A DNA stretch of 64,000 nt, from contig NZ_JARZAJ010000003.1 of the NCBI RefSeq assembly GCF_029892105.1, forward strand, positions 1 through 64,000, written 5' to 3'. Made by a program: the position numbers and the translations under genes. Positions 1 through 8,712 of this stretch are shown one piece after another; the first letter of the stretch is position 1; each line of letters opens with the position of its first letter. This DNA is from Kitasatospora sp. GP82 (lineage in GTDB: Bacteria; Actinomycetota; Actinomycetes; Streptomycetales; Streptomycetaceae). The notes beneath the pieces are model-generated. The model had not been told where the DNA came from and made no database searches. It saw nothing but the letters and a program-made list of their open reading frames with translations.

Positions 1-451
1 GGAACGGCCGACCACTCGATCGCGCCAACCAAAGTCACCTCGCCAGACTCCAACTCAGCCTCGCAGCATGAAAGTTGAAATTAGCCACCAAGATCTCCGA
101 GGGCGGGAAAATCGGCTTGTGGGAGTTCACCCGGTTGAAGAAGACCTACCGCGAAGAGGTGGCGGCACTGCGGGAAAGTCCTTGAGGTCGCTCACGCGGA
201 GAACCTGGCGCTGCGGTATCCGGCCGGAGGCCCCGGCGTGTCGCTGGGTGGATGGGGCTGCTGTGCCGACTCGCCGGCCCGCCCCGGCCGGGAGGCCGGC
301 GGAGGCGGGCCGGCAGATGGCGTAACCCTCATGGGCCGGTGGCGCCGTTACGGATCTTTCCGGCCGGAGGGTCGGGACTGCCGGGATTGCCGGGTTGCCT
401 TGAGGATCGAAGCAGCGGCTGCTCCGTCGTGCGCGTCAGCTCACGGCGTCG
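1..451. other. Gene-free left edge with a possible coiled-coil coding remnant
   Basis: No convincing gene lies here. The only protein-like signal is on the plus strand: bases 75-182 read KLATKISEGG, then a helix containing LWEFTRLKKTYREEVAALRE, then stop. After a one-base frame change at about 181 the helix continues as LEVAHAENLALR to about 216. A heptad-like charged helix split by a frameshift could be the remains of a transposase accessory or recombinase-type protein, but no family can be named. Bases 217-451 hold nothing I can assign. Confidence 0.25.
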
Positions 452-991
452 CTACAGGCCGAGGACCGACAGGGCGGTCGTCCAGTTGGTCGCGATGGCG
501 TGCTGGGCGGCCGCCAGGCCGACCCGGTGCGAGCAGACTGCGGAGTGAAGCTTGTTCTCCACGCCGTCCTTGCCGGCCGCCGTTCCTCCGCCCACCGCGT
601 ACCGCGGCTCGGGCCACAGGTTCTGCGGGCTGGTGGGGTTTCCGCCCAGCTCCAGCGCTATGAGGTGGTCCTCCTCGTAGTCGGCGGTGTTGATGTCGCT
701 GTAGCCGTACTGGGCGATCTGCTTGATCTTCAGCGCGTTGGTGTAGGAGGTCGGCGGGCGAACCGTGGCGGTGTACCCGGGGACGCAGATGGTCGAGCCG
801 ATGGTGGCCTGGGTGACGGCGGCGTTGAGGGCTCCGGGCTGGCAGTGCGAGTCCGGGAGCGGCAGTTGGGCCTGGCTGCACGTGGGGGTGAGCCGGGTCC
901 GCGCGTCGGCGGCTGCCGCGCCGATCATCAGGGTGGCCGCCGCGGTGACGACGGCGAGGGAGGCGGCGGACAGTCTCTGGACTCTGCGCAT
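452..991 (-). CDS. Secreted HNH-like (His-Asn) nuclease-fold protein
   Basis: Small exported protein of 179 residues. The N-terminus MRRVQRLSAA, a hydrophobic stretch and AAADA form a Sec signal peptide ending near residue 30. The second half carries EEDHLIALELGGNPTSPQNL followed by WPEPR, which is the DH...GG...NLWP pattern of HNH-type folds in secreted actinobacterial proteins; true nuclease activity is inferred, because a full catalytic set cannot be proved by eye. The start chosen here has AGGAG seven bases upstream; an in-frame ATG at 1033 lacks this and would put 14 residues before the signal peptide. The gene is monocistronic. A substrate, possibly external DNA, is not known. Confidence 0.7.
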   Translation of the reverse strand: MRRVQRLSAASLAVVTAAATLMIGAAAADARTRLTPTCSQAQLPLPDSHCQPGALNAAVTQATIGSTICVPGYTATVRPPTSYTNALKIKQIAQYGYSDINTADYEEDHLIALELGGNPTSPQNLWPEPRYAVGGGTAAGKDGVENKLHSAVCSHRVGLAAAQHAIATNWTTALSVLGL

Positions 992-1101
992 GGGGGAACT
1001 CCTGTGGGGAGGGGTCTGAAGGCTGATAAGCATTCAATTCCCATAAGAGCAGAGGTACTTCTATGCGGGTAGAGTCCGCGCAGTGAATACGGTGTGACCC
1101 A

Positions 1102-1251
1102 TCAGTCGCGCCTCGGGAGCGCCCGAATGATCGCGGCGCAGCGCCGCAGGTGCAGCCACCACCCCGGGCCGTCACCGGCCAGGCACTCCACGCATCCGTC
1201 CCCACTCGGCTTCGCCGTGGGGTCGATACCGGGGATCTGTTCGAAGGCCAT
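1102..1251 (-). pseudogene. Truncated UBP-type zinc-finger protein
   Basis: The reading frame MAFEQIPGIDPTAKPSGDGC, then VECLAGDGPGWWLHLRRCA, matches the beginning of the small actinobacterial UBP (ZnF-UBP) zinc-finger proteins, in which C-x2-C and a tryptophan-rich WWLHLR segment precede a CxxCGHxGCCDSS...H block. Here the frame runs straight from RRCAA into IIRALPRRD and stop, so the second half of the zinc site is absent. The open frame extends upstream to 1407 through a low-complexity tandem-repeat stretch that is unlikely to be translated. I interpret it as a 3'-truncated gene left by a deletion; a novel very short protein is the alternative. Confidence 0.55.
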
Positions 1252-1315
1252 GCGGTACGCCTCCCTGACGAAGGCTCGGTCGGGCGCTGCTCCAGCGGCC
1301 CGACGTCGAAGCGTC

Positions 1316-1349
1316 CCGACGAAGCGACCCGACGAAGCGACCCGACGTC
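1316..1349. repeat. 13-bp tandem repeat upstream of the phosphatase
   Basis: The unit CCGACGAAGCGAC occurs twice head to tail (1316-1328, 1329-1341), with a partial copy after it and a degenerate CCGACGTCGAAGCG before it (about 1299-1312). It lies between the truncated zinc-finger frame and the phosphatase start, so it could affect the shared divergent promoter region; no function is evident. Confidence 0.6.
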
Positions 1350-1474
1350 GGAGCTTCTCGATGTCGGGGCGATCGGGCGCCTTCCTGCATCGTAACGGGC
1401 CGGACACGCCGAGCCCTGGCCGTCGGTGCCGTGTCCAAGTGCGTCACAGGCGCGCCGAAGTGCAACCATGGCGC

Positions 1475-2647
1475 ATGTCCTTTCGGCCGTCGGCGGCTCT
1501 CGGCCGGTCGGGGTGGGGTCGCCATGCACTGCTGCTGGTCCCGCTCGGGTTGATCGCCGCAGTTTGCACCATCGACATCCTGTCCCCGCCCGATATCCAT
1601 CTGGGCCCCTTGCTGGTGGCAGCCCCGGCGATCACCGCGACGTTCGCCCGCGCCCGGGTGACGGCGTTGGTCGGGACCCTCGCGGTGGTCGGGCAGGTGA
1701 TCATCGGTCTGGAGCGGAACGTGCTCGGCACCGAGAACCTTGAGGTACAGATCGCTTCGCTGGTGGTCGTCTCGGCCCTGGTGGTGCTCTTCTCCGTGGC
1801 GCGGGACAGGCACGAGCGTGAGCTGACACGGGTCCGGTCCGTGGCCGAGACCGCGCAGCGGGTGCTGTTGCAGCCGCTGCCCAGCCGCAGTGGCCCGCTG
1901 GAGATCGCCCACCTGTACCTCCCCGCCGAGGCGGAGGCGAAGATGGGCGGTGATCTGTACGCGGCCGCCCGCAGGTCGGGCGGTTCCCGGCTGATCATCG
2001 GGGACGTCCGCGGCAAGGGCCTGGCCGCGATCAACCTTGCCGCACTGGTCCTCGGTGCCTTCCGCGCCGCCGCCCACCGGCAGGCCACCCTGACCAACCT
2101 GGGAATCCATCTGGACGGCGCCGTCCACTGGGACGCCGTCCAGTGGACGCAGGCCGACCCCGCTCGCAGTGGATCCGGGGATCACGACGGACCCGACCAC
2201 GACGAGTCGTTCGTGACCGCCGCCGTGCTGGACTTCCCCGACGCCGAGCCGCTGGTCCACCTGATCAGCTGCGGTCATCCCCCGGCCCTGCTGCTGCGCG
2301 GTGGCTCCGCGACCGCACTGGAAGCCCCGTCCGCACTGCCGCTCGGACTGGGCAACCGCCTCGGCTTCGCCCAGTACGAGACGGCGACGTTCGGGTTCGA
2401 GGTGGGTGACATGCTGCTGCTCTACACGGACGGCGTCATCGAGGCGCGCGACGGCGCGGGCACCTTCTACCCGCTCGCCGAGCGAGTGTCGGCGTGGTCG
2501 AAGGACGATCCCGAGGCCCTGCTGCGGCACGTCCGGGAAGACCTGCTGACCCACGTCGACGGCAGGCTCGGCGACGACGCCGCCATGGTCGCCATCCGCC
2601 GGGTGGCAGGTCCCGGGAGCGGCGCGGGACGGTTTGGCCCGCCGTAG
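1475..2647 (+). CDS. Membrane-anchored SpoIIE/PP2C-type serine phosphatase
   Basis: 390 residues. About 95 N-terminal residues form hydrophobic helices (HALLLVPLGLIAAVC; LLVAAPAITATFA; IASLVVVSALVVLFSVA). A short linker with ARDRHERELTRVR follows, then a PPM/SpoIIE phosphatase domain. Metal-site motifs are visible: MGGDLYAAA, IIGDVRGKGLAA, LLYTDGVIEARDG and GDDAAMVAIRR. Such Streptomyces proteins dephosphorylate anti-sigma-factor antagonists in partner-switching cascades; the partner is not encoded nearby. The longer upstream open frame crosses tandem repeats and lacks a ribosome site, so I start at MSFRPSAALG, although no strong Shine-Dalgarno is seen there either. Monocistronic. Confidence 0.85.
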   Translation: MSFRPSAALGRSGWGRHALLLVPLGLIAAVCTIDILSPPDIHLGPLLVAAPAITATFARARVTALVGTLAVVGQVIIGLERNVLGTENLEVQIASLVVVSALVVLFSVARDRHERELTRVRSVAETAQRVLLQPLPSRSGPLEIAHLYLPAEAEAKMGGDLYAAARRSGGSRLIIGDVRGKGLAAINLAALVLGAFRAAAHRQATLTNLGIHLDGAVHWDAVQWTQADPARSGSGDHDGPDHDESFVTAAVLDFPDAEPLVHLISCGHPPALLLRGGSATALEAPSALPLGLGNRLGFAQYETATFGFEVGDMLLLYTDGVIEARDGAGTFYPLAERVSAWSKDDPEALLRHVREDLLTHVDGRLGDDAAMVAIRRVAGPGSGAGRFGPP

Positions 2648-3044
2648 GCGCGCGACACCCGGCGGGCTCCTGGGCGATCTTTCGACGCTATTCCACGATC
2701 ATCAATCAATACAGTGAATTGAATTGTTTTCACTGTTTTTCCGGGAATTCTTCACCACGCCTACCGGCGATGGCCTGGGAGTTTTTCCTTCACAGTACAT
2801 TTCCGCTTGAATTCCTTTACCGCGCACTCCGTTGACCGTTGATTACGCCCACTGTCAGGCTTCAGCGCGGCAGACGGTGGACTTCCCCGGTGTGATGAGG
2901 GGATGTCAGGGCAGGTACCTGTCAAGGAAGTTGGCGTTCCTTGGAGCCAATCTGCACATTTCCGTCGGCTGTCCTGTCCGCGCAGATGATCTCCCGACGC
3001 CTACCAGGCACGGGCGATCGGCATGAGAGAGGCAACCCTCACCC
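2648..3044. promoter_or_regulatory. AT-richer intergenic leader before a secreted protein gene
   Basis: About 400 bases without a credible gene. Bases 2690-2830 are clearly less GC-rich than the surroundings (repeated TCAAT, GAATTG and TTTTTCC tracts), as in many Streptomyces promoter regions. Bases 2831-3044 return to normal composition and probably form the 5' leader of the large secreted protein. I looked for a ydaO/c-di-AMP riboswitch, common upstream of secreted wall enzymes, and could not fit its conserved blocks. Confidence 0.35.
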
Positions 3045-4865
3045 ATGGGTATTTCCCCCACCCGCCCGGCGAGATCCAAGGCATTGACCGGTCTCGCCTC
3101 GCTGGCGCTCGCCACCGGCTTCGCCGTCGTCGCGGCTCCCGCCCATGCCTCGTCGACGTCCCCCACCCAGGCCCACCCGTACCGGCACGGCGCCGTGCCG
3201 ATGCGAGGTGCCCAGCACACGAGCGGCAATGCCACCTCGAGCAACAACCTGAACTTCGGCGGCGGCGCCGGCAGCCCCAGCATCGGTGTCACCACCGGCG
3301 CCCCGCACGTCTACCTGGTGTTCTGGGGCTCCCAGTGGGGCTCCTCCGGCACCGACTCCAACGGCAACACCACGCTGAGCGGTGACCCGAACGGCGAGGC
3401 GCCGCGCCTCCAGCAGCTGTTCAAGGGCATCGGGGCGGGCGGCGAGACCTGGTCCGGCGTCATGACCCAGTACTGCGAGGGCATCGCCAGCGGCTCGCAG
3501 TCCTGTCCCAGCAGTGCCGCCCACGTCGGCTACCCGACCGGCGGCGCGCTGGCCGGCGTCTGGGTGGACACCTCGGCCGCATCGCCGTCCGCCGCGAACG
3601 GCAACCAGCTCGGTGCCGAGGCGGTCAAGGCCTCGGGCCACTTCGGCAACACCACGGCCGCGGCCAACCGCAACAACCAGTACGTCATCGTGTCGCCCAC
3701 CGGTACGCAGCCCGACGGCTTCAACACCCCGAGCGGCGGCTTCTGCGCCTGGCACGACTACACCGGCGACAGCACGCTGAGCGGCGGTGCGGTCAGCTCG
3801 CCGTACGGTCAGCTCGCCTTCACCAACATGCCGTACGTCACGGACGCCGGTTCCGGCTGCGGCCAGGGCTTCGTCAACTCCGGTTCCGCGGGCACGCTGG
3901 ACGGTGTGACCATCGTCGAGGGCCACGAGTACGCGGAGACCGTCACCGACCAGAACCCGGCGGGCGGCTGGACCGACAGCAGCGGCGCGGAGAACGGCGA
4001 CAAGTGCGCCTGGGTCAGCAGTGGCCAGGGAGCGTCGGCCGACGTCAGCTTCGCCACCGGCAACTTCGCGATGCAGTCCACCTGGGCCAATGACTTCAAC
4101 AGCGGCGCCGGCGGCTGCATGATGTCGCACCCGATAGTCGGCGGCGGGTCGACCGGCAACACCGTCACGGTGACCAGCCCCGGCAACCAGAGCGGCACCG
4201 TCGGCAGTTCGGTCTCGCTCCAGGTCCAGGCGAGCGACTCGGCCTCCGGCCAGACCCTGACCTACTCGGCCACCGGTCTGCCCGCCGGTCTGTCGATCTC
4301 CTCCAGCGGCCTGATCTCCGGCACCCCGACCACCGCCGGCACCTCCACGGTGACCGTGAAGGCCACCGACACCACCGGTGCCTCCGGCTCCGCCTCCTTC
4401 TCCTGGACGGTCTCCACCTCCGGCGGTGGTGGCGGCGTCACCAACGGCGGCTTCGAGACCGGCAGCCTGAGCGGCTGGACCTCGGCGGGCTCCACCTCGG
4501 CCGCCAACTCCGCGGCGCACAGCGGCGGCTGGGGAGCGATGGTCGGCTCGGCCAACCCCAGCACCACTTCCTCGGTCAGCCAGACCTTCAGCGCACCGAC
4601 CGGCAGCAAGACCCTCTCCTTCTGGTACGACGTCACCTGCCCCGACACCGTGACCTACGACTGGGCGACGGCCACCCTGAAGGACAACACCGCCGGCACC
4701 AGCAAGACCGTGCTCGCCAAGACCTGCACCAACGGCGCCGGCTGGAAGTCCGCCTCCAGCGCTCTCACCGCCGGCCACAGCTACACCCTCACCCTGACCA
4801 ACGTGGACGACAACTACCCGGGTGACCCGACCTACACCTACTACGACGACGTGACCGTCTCCTGA
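3045..4865 (+). CDS. Large secreted protein with putative Ig domain and C-terminal jelly-roll
   Basis: 606 residues. An Arg/Lys-containing N-terminus plus a hydrophobic stretch ending APAHAS is a Sec signal (about residues 1-36). Residues about 80-360 form a globular domain with HVYLVFWGSQWG, GGFCAWHDYTG and, near 290, EGHEYAETVTDQNPAGGWTD followed by ENGDKCAW. A HEYAE-type motif with a downstream acidic/Cys element resembles that of the EXORDIUM/phosphate-induced family and could be a metal site, but activity is unproven. Residues about 365-460 are a putative Ig (He_PIG-like) domain with LTYSATGLPAGLSISSSGLI. The last 140 residues (GGFETGSLSGW... YYDDVTVS) look like a carbohydrate-binding jelly-roll. 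AGAGAGG lies about 12 bases before the ATG. A hairpin follows the stop. Confidence 0.75.
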   Translation: MGISPTRPARSKALTGLASLALATGFAVVAAPAHASSTSPTQAHPYRHGAVPMRGAQHTSGNATSSNNLNFGGGAGSPSIGVTTGAPHVYLVFWGSQWGSSGTDSNGNTTLSGDPNGEAPRLQQLFKGIGAGGETWSGVMTQYCEGIASGSQSCPSSAAHVGYPTGGALAGVWVDTSAASPSAANGNQLGAEAVKASGHFGNTTAAANRNNQYVIVSPTGTQPDGFNTPSGGFCAWHDYTGDSTLSGGAVSSPYGQLAFTNMPYVTDAGSGCGQGFVNSGSAGTLDGVTIVEGHEYAETVTDQNPAGGWTDSSGAENGDKCAWVSSGQGASADVSFATGNFAMQSTWANDFNSGAGGCMMSHPIVGGGSTGNTVTVTSPGNQSGTVGSSVSLQVQASDSASGQTLTYSATGLPAGLSISSSGLISGTPTTAGTSTVTVKATDTTGASGSASFSWTVSTSGGGGGVTNGGFETGSLSGWTSAGSTSAANSAAHSGGWGAMVGSANPSTTSSVSQTFSAPTGSKTLSFWYDVTCPDTVTYDWATATLKDNTAGTSKTVLAKTCTNGAGWKSASSALTAGHSYTLTLTNVDDNYPGDPTYTYYDDVTVS

Positions 4866-4883
4866 CGCAGCACCTCCGAACAC

Positions 4884-4912
4884 GCCGGGGTGGGCCAAGT
4901 GCCCGCCCCGGC
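4884..4912 (+). terminator. Hairpin terminator after the secreted Ig protein
   Basis: GCCGGGGTGGGC, loop CAAGT, GCCCGCCCCGGC: a 12-bp stem with one G-U pair, starting 18 bases after the stop codon and followed by AGTGTCTTT. Confidence 0.7.
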
Positions 4913-5019
4913 AGTGTCTTTCGCGAGACACGGGCATCGAGGGATCCGTCCGGACCCCGCCCGCGTCCAATCGCTGTCGGCCGCGTTGCGGGCCCCCGGC
5001 TGCGAAGGTGGCAAGAATC

Positions 5020-5445
5020 ATGAGCGTGAAGAGAACGTTCCTCGTCTCGGTGGCACTGCTCGCGCTGGCGGGCTGCGCCTCGGGCACACCGTCCGTCGCC
5101 CCACCGATGACCCTGGCACCCACCCCCGTGGTGCTGGACGAGACGGCGGACCGCACCACCGTCCGCGTCGCCGTCGGGACGGGCGTCCGGATCGACCTGC
5201 ACAGCACGTACTGGTCCGCGGTCACCAGCTCCGCGCCCACCGTGCTCCGGCCGAGCGGCGCGGCATCGACGCAGGCGGTGCCCTCCTGCCGTCCGGGCAG
5301 CGGGTGCGGGGCGGTCACCAGCGACTTCGTGGCCGCAGAGGCCGGGTCGGCGGTGCTGACCGCGCAACGGACCAGCTGCGGCGAGGCGCTGGCCTGCCCG
5401 CCCGACAGCCGGAGCTTCACCGTCACCGTGCAGGTCACGCGCTGA
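5020..5445 (+). CDS. Small secreted lipoprotein of unknown function
   Basis: 141 residues. MSVKRTFLVSVALLALAGC is a lipoprotein signal with lipobox LALAGC, so the mature protein should be lipid-anchored at Cys20. The rest is a beta-rich domain of about 110 residues with four cysteines (SCRPGSGCG and SCGEALAC), which probably form two disulfides outside the cell; the end FTVTVQVTR reads like a closing Ig strand. No family is recognised. AAGGTGG lies about ten bases before this ATG; an in-frame GTG at 5008 overlaps that ribosome site and is less likely. Monocistronic, between the large secreted protein and the polysaccharide genes. Confidence 0.7.
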   Translation: MSVKRTFLVSVALLALAGCASGTPSVAPPMTLAPTPVVLDETADRTTVRVAVGTGVRIDLHSTYWSAVTSSAPTVLRPSGAASTQAVPSCRPGSGCGAVTSDFVAAEAGSAVLTAQRTSCGEALACPPDSRSFTVTVQVTR

Positions 5446-5532
5446 GGGGACGGGATGCCTGCGCCAGGGCGTCCGGGCCCGCCTGCCGGGGCAGTTCATC
5501 GGGAAGTGCCCACGGGGCGCTGGGGTGGCCGG

Positions 5533-5538
5533 TAGCCT
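5533..5538 (+). promoter_or_regulatory. TAGCCT -10-like hexamer
   Basis: TAGCCT sits 32 bases before the chosen GTG of the glycosyltransferase. Streptomyces vegetative promoters often have TAgacT/TAGcCT at -10. The same hexamer precedes the DUF2797 gene in this window. No clear -35 is seen. Confidence 0.35.
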
Positions 5539-5569
5539 GACGCGGGGGTCGAAAGCCGGGAGTCCGATT

Positions 5570-6784
5570 GTGGGGGTTGGGGACGTGGGGTCTGCTGGGC
5601 GTGCCGGTTATGTGTGCTTTGCGGGGCAGGACTGGTGGTATCACAACCGGGCGCACTCCGATGTACAGTTGATGCTCAAGCTCGCCGAGCAGCGGCCGGT
5701 CCTCTTCGTGAACAGCATCGCGATGCGGATGCCCATGCCGGGACGGAGCTCGCAGCCGCTGCGGAGGATCCTGCGCAAGGCGAAGAGCATGGCGCGCAAG
5801 GTGCAGCGCCCGGTGCCTGGGCTGGCGAACTTCGCGGTGATGACTCCGGTGCTGCTCCCGTTCTACGGAAGCCGGCCGGCCCGGGCGTTCAACGCCCGGC
5901 TGATCGCGTTACAGGTCAGGTTGGCGGCGCGCAGTCTGCGGATGTCCACGGATGTGTGCGTGGTGACGATGCCGACCGCAGCCGATGTGGTGGAGCACCT
6001 GCCGCACCGCACCCTCGTCTACAACCGCTCGGACCGGCACTCCGCCTTCCCCGAGGCCGACACCGGGTTCATCGAGGTGCTGGAGCGGCGCCTGATGGCC
6101 ACCGCCGACCATGTGCTCTACGTCAGCAGCGAGTTGATGGCCGCCGAGCGCGAACTCACCCGCGACCGGGCGGTGTTCCTGGACCACGGTGTGGACCTCG
6201 ACCACTTCACGACGACGACCGGTACGGACGGCGCGGCGGAGCCCGCCGATCTGGCAGCGATCCCCGGGCCGCGGATCGGGTTCTTCGGCGCGCTGGACGA
6301 CTTCATCGTGGACTTCGAGCTGCTGGCCCGCGTCGCCAAGGAGCACCCGGACGCCCAGCTGGTCCTGATCGGCGACACGACGCACGACCTCGGTGCGCTG
6401 ACCGCGCTGCCCAACGTCCACCACCTCGGTTTCCGCCCGTACGCCGAAATCCCCGCCTACGGCAGGGGGTTCGACGTCGCACTGATGCCGTGGCTGGACA
6501 ACGACTGGGTGCGGCACTGCAACCCGATCAAGCTCAAGGAGTACCTGGCCCTGGGCCTGCGGGTAGTGAGCACCGACTTCCCCGAAGTACGCCGCTATGC
6601 GGACCAGTTGGTCATTGCGGCGACGGCTGGGGAGTTCAGTGACGCCGTCGGCGCGGCCCTCACGGCTGCCGGGACCGAGGGCGAGGAGGAGGCGCAGCGC
6701 CGCCGGGCCTCGGTCGAGACGGATTCCTGGGGGACGCGCGCGGCCGAGCTCCGCGAGCTGATCGAGGGACCGGCGGCGGGCTGA
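5570..6784 (+). CDS. Glycosyltransferase, GT4-like, of the polysaccharide locus
   Basis: About 404 residues. The N-terminal half contains YVCFAGQDWWYHNRAHSDVQ and PVLFVNSIAMRMP, typical of GT-B glycosyltransferases of the TuaH type. The C-terminal half has RIGFFGALDDFIVDFELL, AQLVLIGDTTHDL, LPNVHHLGFRPYAEIPAY and CNPIKLKEYLALGLRVVSTD, the nucleotide-sugar-binding Rossmann domain with the K-x-EYLA-G signature. It should transfer a sugar on the cytoplasmic face during repeat-unit assembly; donor and acceptor are unknown. I prefer the GTG at 5570 because GGGAG lies seven bases upstream; GTG codons at 5525 and 5585 are in frame. First gene of a plus-strand group with the DUF4082 lipoprotein and the TagA-like transferase. 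Confidence 0.85.
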   Translation: MGVGDVGSAGRAGYVCFAGQDWWYHNRAHSDVQLMLKLAEQRPVLFVNSIAMRMPMPGRSSQPLRRILRKAKSMARKVQRPVPGLANFAVMTPVLLPFYGSRPARAFNARLIALQVRLAARSLRMSTDVCVVTMPTAADVVEHLPHRTLVYNRSDRHSAFPEADTGFIEVLERRLMATADHVLYVSSELMAAERELTRDRAVFLDHGVDLDHFTTTTGTDGAAEPADLAAIPGPRIGFFGALDDFIVDFELLARVAKEHPDAQLVLIGDTTHDLGALTALPNVHHLGFRPYAEIPAYGRGFDVALMPWLDNDWVRHCNPIKLKEYLALGLRVVSTDFPEVRRYADQLVIAATAGEFSDAVGAALTAAGTEGEEEAQRRRASVETDSWGTRAAELRELIEGPAAG

Positions 6785-6843
6785 CCGCCGGGAGGCGAGC
6801 GGGCGAGTAACTGCCCCACGAGCAGGTGAGTAAGGAGATCAGC

Positions 6844-8676
6844 GTGCACACCCGCACCAGGACCCTTCTGGCAGCACTGCTGGGCCTCGCCCTGGCGACG
6901 CTCCCGGCCTGTACCGGCAGCAGTCCGAAGCCGGTTGTGCCGTCGCCCGGCGATCCGGTCGGGCCGACGACCACGATGTTCGGCGCGGCCGAGCCCGCCA
7001 CGACCTCGTTCTCGGACCCGGCCGCCACCACGCTGGGCGTTCGCCTCACCTCGACGCTCCCCGGCCTGGTGACCGGCGTCCGCTTCTACAAGGGGCCCGG
7101 CAACACGGGGACGCACATCGGCGCGCTCTGGGACTCCCAGGGCAGACAGCTGGCGCAGGCAACCTTCGAAAAGGAGACCGAAGTCGGCTGGCAGCAGGTC
7201 GAGTTCGCCAAGCCGGTCCGGATCGCGCCGGGTGCCACGTACACCGCCGGGTATCTGGCGCCCTCCGGGCACTACGCGGCCGCGCCGAACGCCTTCGACG
7301 GCGGCCCGGTCGTCACCGGCTCGGGCCCGTTGACAGCGGTGGGCGGCGGCTTTGCCGGGGGCAGCACGCCGGCCTTCCCCGCCCAGTCGCACGAGAACAC
7401 CGACTACTACGTGGACGTGGCCTTCGCGCCCACCGACGCCGGCTCGTACGTCCCGGACGCCTTCACGACCGCCTACTGGTCCAAGTGGCCTGCCACGGCA
7501 CGGTGGAAGGACTCGTCGAAGCTTCCGATCGGTGTGTGGATGCAGGACCCGACGACTCCCTTCGACGGCTCCGACGAGGCGCACGCCTTCGCCGCGCTCG
7601 GCGTCAACACCCTGGTGGGGCTGTGGGACTGGCCCAAGGAGGAGCACGGGCAGGTACGGGCGGCGGCCGCTGCCGGTCTTGCCGTGATCGCCGGGGGCAA
7701 GGCGTGCGACCCGACGCCGGGCGGCCCGAGCGGTGCCGCCGCCTGGCCGTGCACCACCGCCGATCTGCCGCTGGCCGCGCAGGCGGCGAAGCTCGGCGCG
7801 GACAGCCTGGCGGGGTACCAGCTCGCGGACGAGCCCGATATGAACGTCCCCAACGGGACTGCGACAGGCGCCGGTTGCATGCCACCGGAGAAGCTGGACG
7901 GCTTCGCCAAGAGCCTGCGACAGCAGGACGCCTCCCGCCCGGTGCTGGTCAACTTCGGCAGCGGGGTCGCAGGCGGTGCCCGAAGCCCGGGCTGCCCGAC
8001 GGACTTCGGCGCGTACACCCGCGCCGCCGACATCGTCTCGGTCGACTTCTACGGCATCACCGACCCCTCGTCTCCGGCTCGCACCAAGGGCGTCCGGACG
8101 TACGCGGCCACGGCGGCGCGTGCGCGGCAGCTGGCACCGGGCAAACCGGTGTGGGCCTTCCTGGAGACACCGGTGCAGATGCAGGGCGCCTCGCTCTCCC
8201 CTTCGGGGGCGAAGGCCGCCTCACCCGCGCAGGTACGGGCAGCGGCCTGGGCCGCGCTGGTCAACGGGGCGACGGGACTGAACTGGTTCTGCCACTCGTT
8301 CGTCGCGCAGTCGCAGGTGGACGCCTGCCTGCGGGACTCCACCTCGGCGGCTGCCATCAGGAAGGTGAACGCGGATGCGCAGGCGTACGCCGCGTACTGG
8401 AACGCACCGCCGCTCCTGGTCGGAGTCGCCGGCCAGGGTGCACCGGTGACCGCGACCCTGCGAACGGCCGCCGGCCGCACCGCCGTCCTCGCCGTGGCCA
8501 CCGACTCCCCCGAACTGCCCGAGGGCGGGCCCGCCACGGCCACCTTCACCCTGCCCGACCACTGGACAGGGAAGATCCGCACCGACGACGGCCGGACCCT
8601 CACCGCCGCCAACGGCACCTTCACCGACCACTTCGACGCGTACCAGCCGCACGTCTACACCCTCAACGGGCACTGA
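6844..8676 (+). CDS. DUF4082 lipoprotein with glycoside-hydrolase-like barrel
   Basis: 610 residues. The GTG start has AAGGAG six bases upstream. A lipoprotein signal ends LATLPAC, so the protein should be anchored outside the membrane. Residues about 40-195 form a DUF4082 domain (TGVRFYKGPGNTGTHIGALW; GWQQVEF; GYLAPSGHYA; NTDYYVDVAF). Residues about 210-530 look like a TIM-barrel hydrolase: PIGVWMQDP, NTLVGLWDWP, LAGYQLADEPDMNVP, ADIVSVDFYGITD, VWAFLETPVQ and ATGLNWFCHSF. Asp/Glu in LADEPD and LETP are placed where barrel glycosidases keep catalytic acids. A small beta domain closes the chain. I infer a surface enzyme trimming or binding the polysaccharide made by the neighbours; substrate unknown. 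DUF4082 also occurs twice in the protein at 19982. Confidence 0.8.
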   Translation: MHTRTRTLLAALLGLALATLPACTGSSPKPVVPSPGDPVGPTTTMFGAAEPATTSFSDPAATTLGVRLTSTLPGLVTGVRFYKGPGNTGTHIGALWDSQGRQLAQATFEKETEVGWQQVEFAKPVRIAPGATYTAGYLAPSGHYAAAPNAFDGGPVVTGSGPLTAVGGGFAGGSTPAFPAQSHENTDYYVDVAFAPTDAGSYVPDAFTTAYWSKWPATARWKDSSKLPIGVWMQDPTTPFDGSDEAHAFAALGVNTLVGLWDWPKEEHGQVRAAAAAGLAVIAGGKACDPTPGGPSGAAAWPCTTADLPLAAQAAKLGADSLAGYQLADEPDMNVPNGTATGAGCMPPEKLDGFAKSLRQQDASRPVLVNFGSGVAGGARSPGCPTDFGAYTRAADIVSVDFYGITDPSSPARTKGVRTYAATAARARQLAPGKPVWAFLETPVQMQGASLSPSGAKAASPAQVRAAAWAALVNGATGLNWFCHSFVAQSQVDACLRDSTSAAAIRKVNADAQAYAAYWNAPPLLVGVAGQGAPVTATLRTAAGRTAVLAVATDSPELPEGGPATATFTLPDHWTGKIRTDDGRTLTAANGTFTDHFDAYQPHVYTLNGH

Positions 8677-8712
8677 CCCACAGGCGGCGACCGATTCCTC
8701 AGGGAGACAGGC

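Noticed and set aside
2648-3044. ydaO-type c-di-AMP riboswitch before the secreted protein
   Set aside because: The region lacks the conserved blocks in the right order.
3039-5438. A 799-codon minus-strand frame opposite the secreted Ig protein and lipoprotein
   Set aside because: Compositionally a GC shadow (GGxGxAG runs) that crosses two genes and a terminator.
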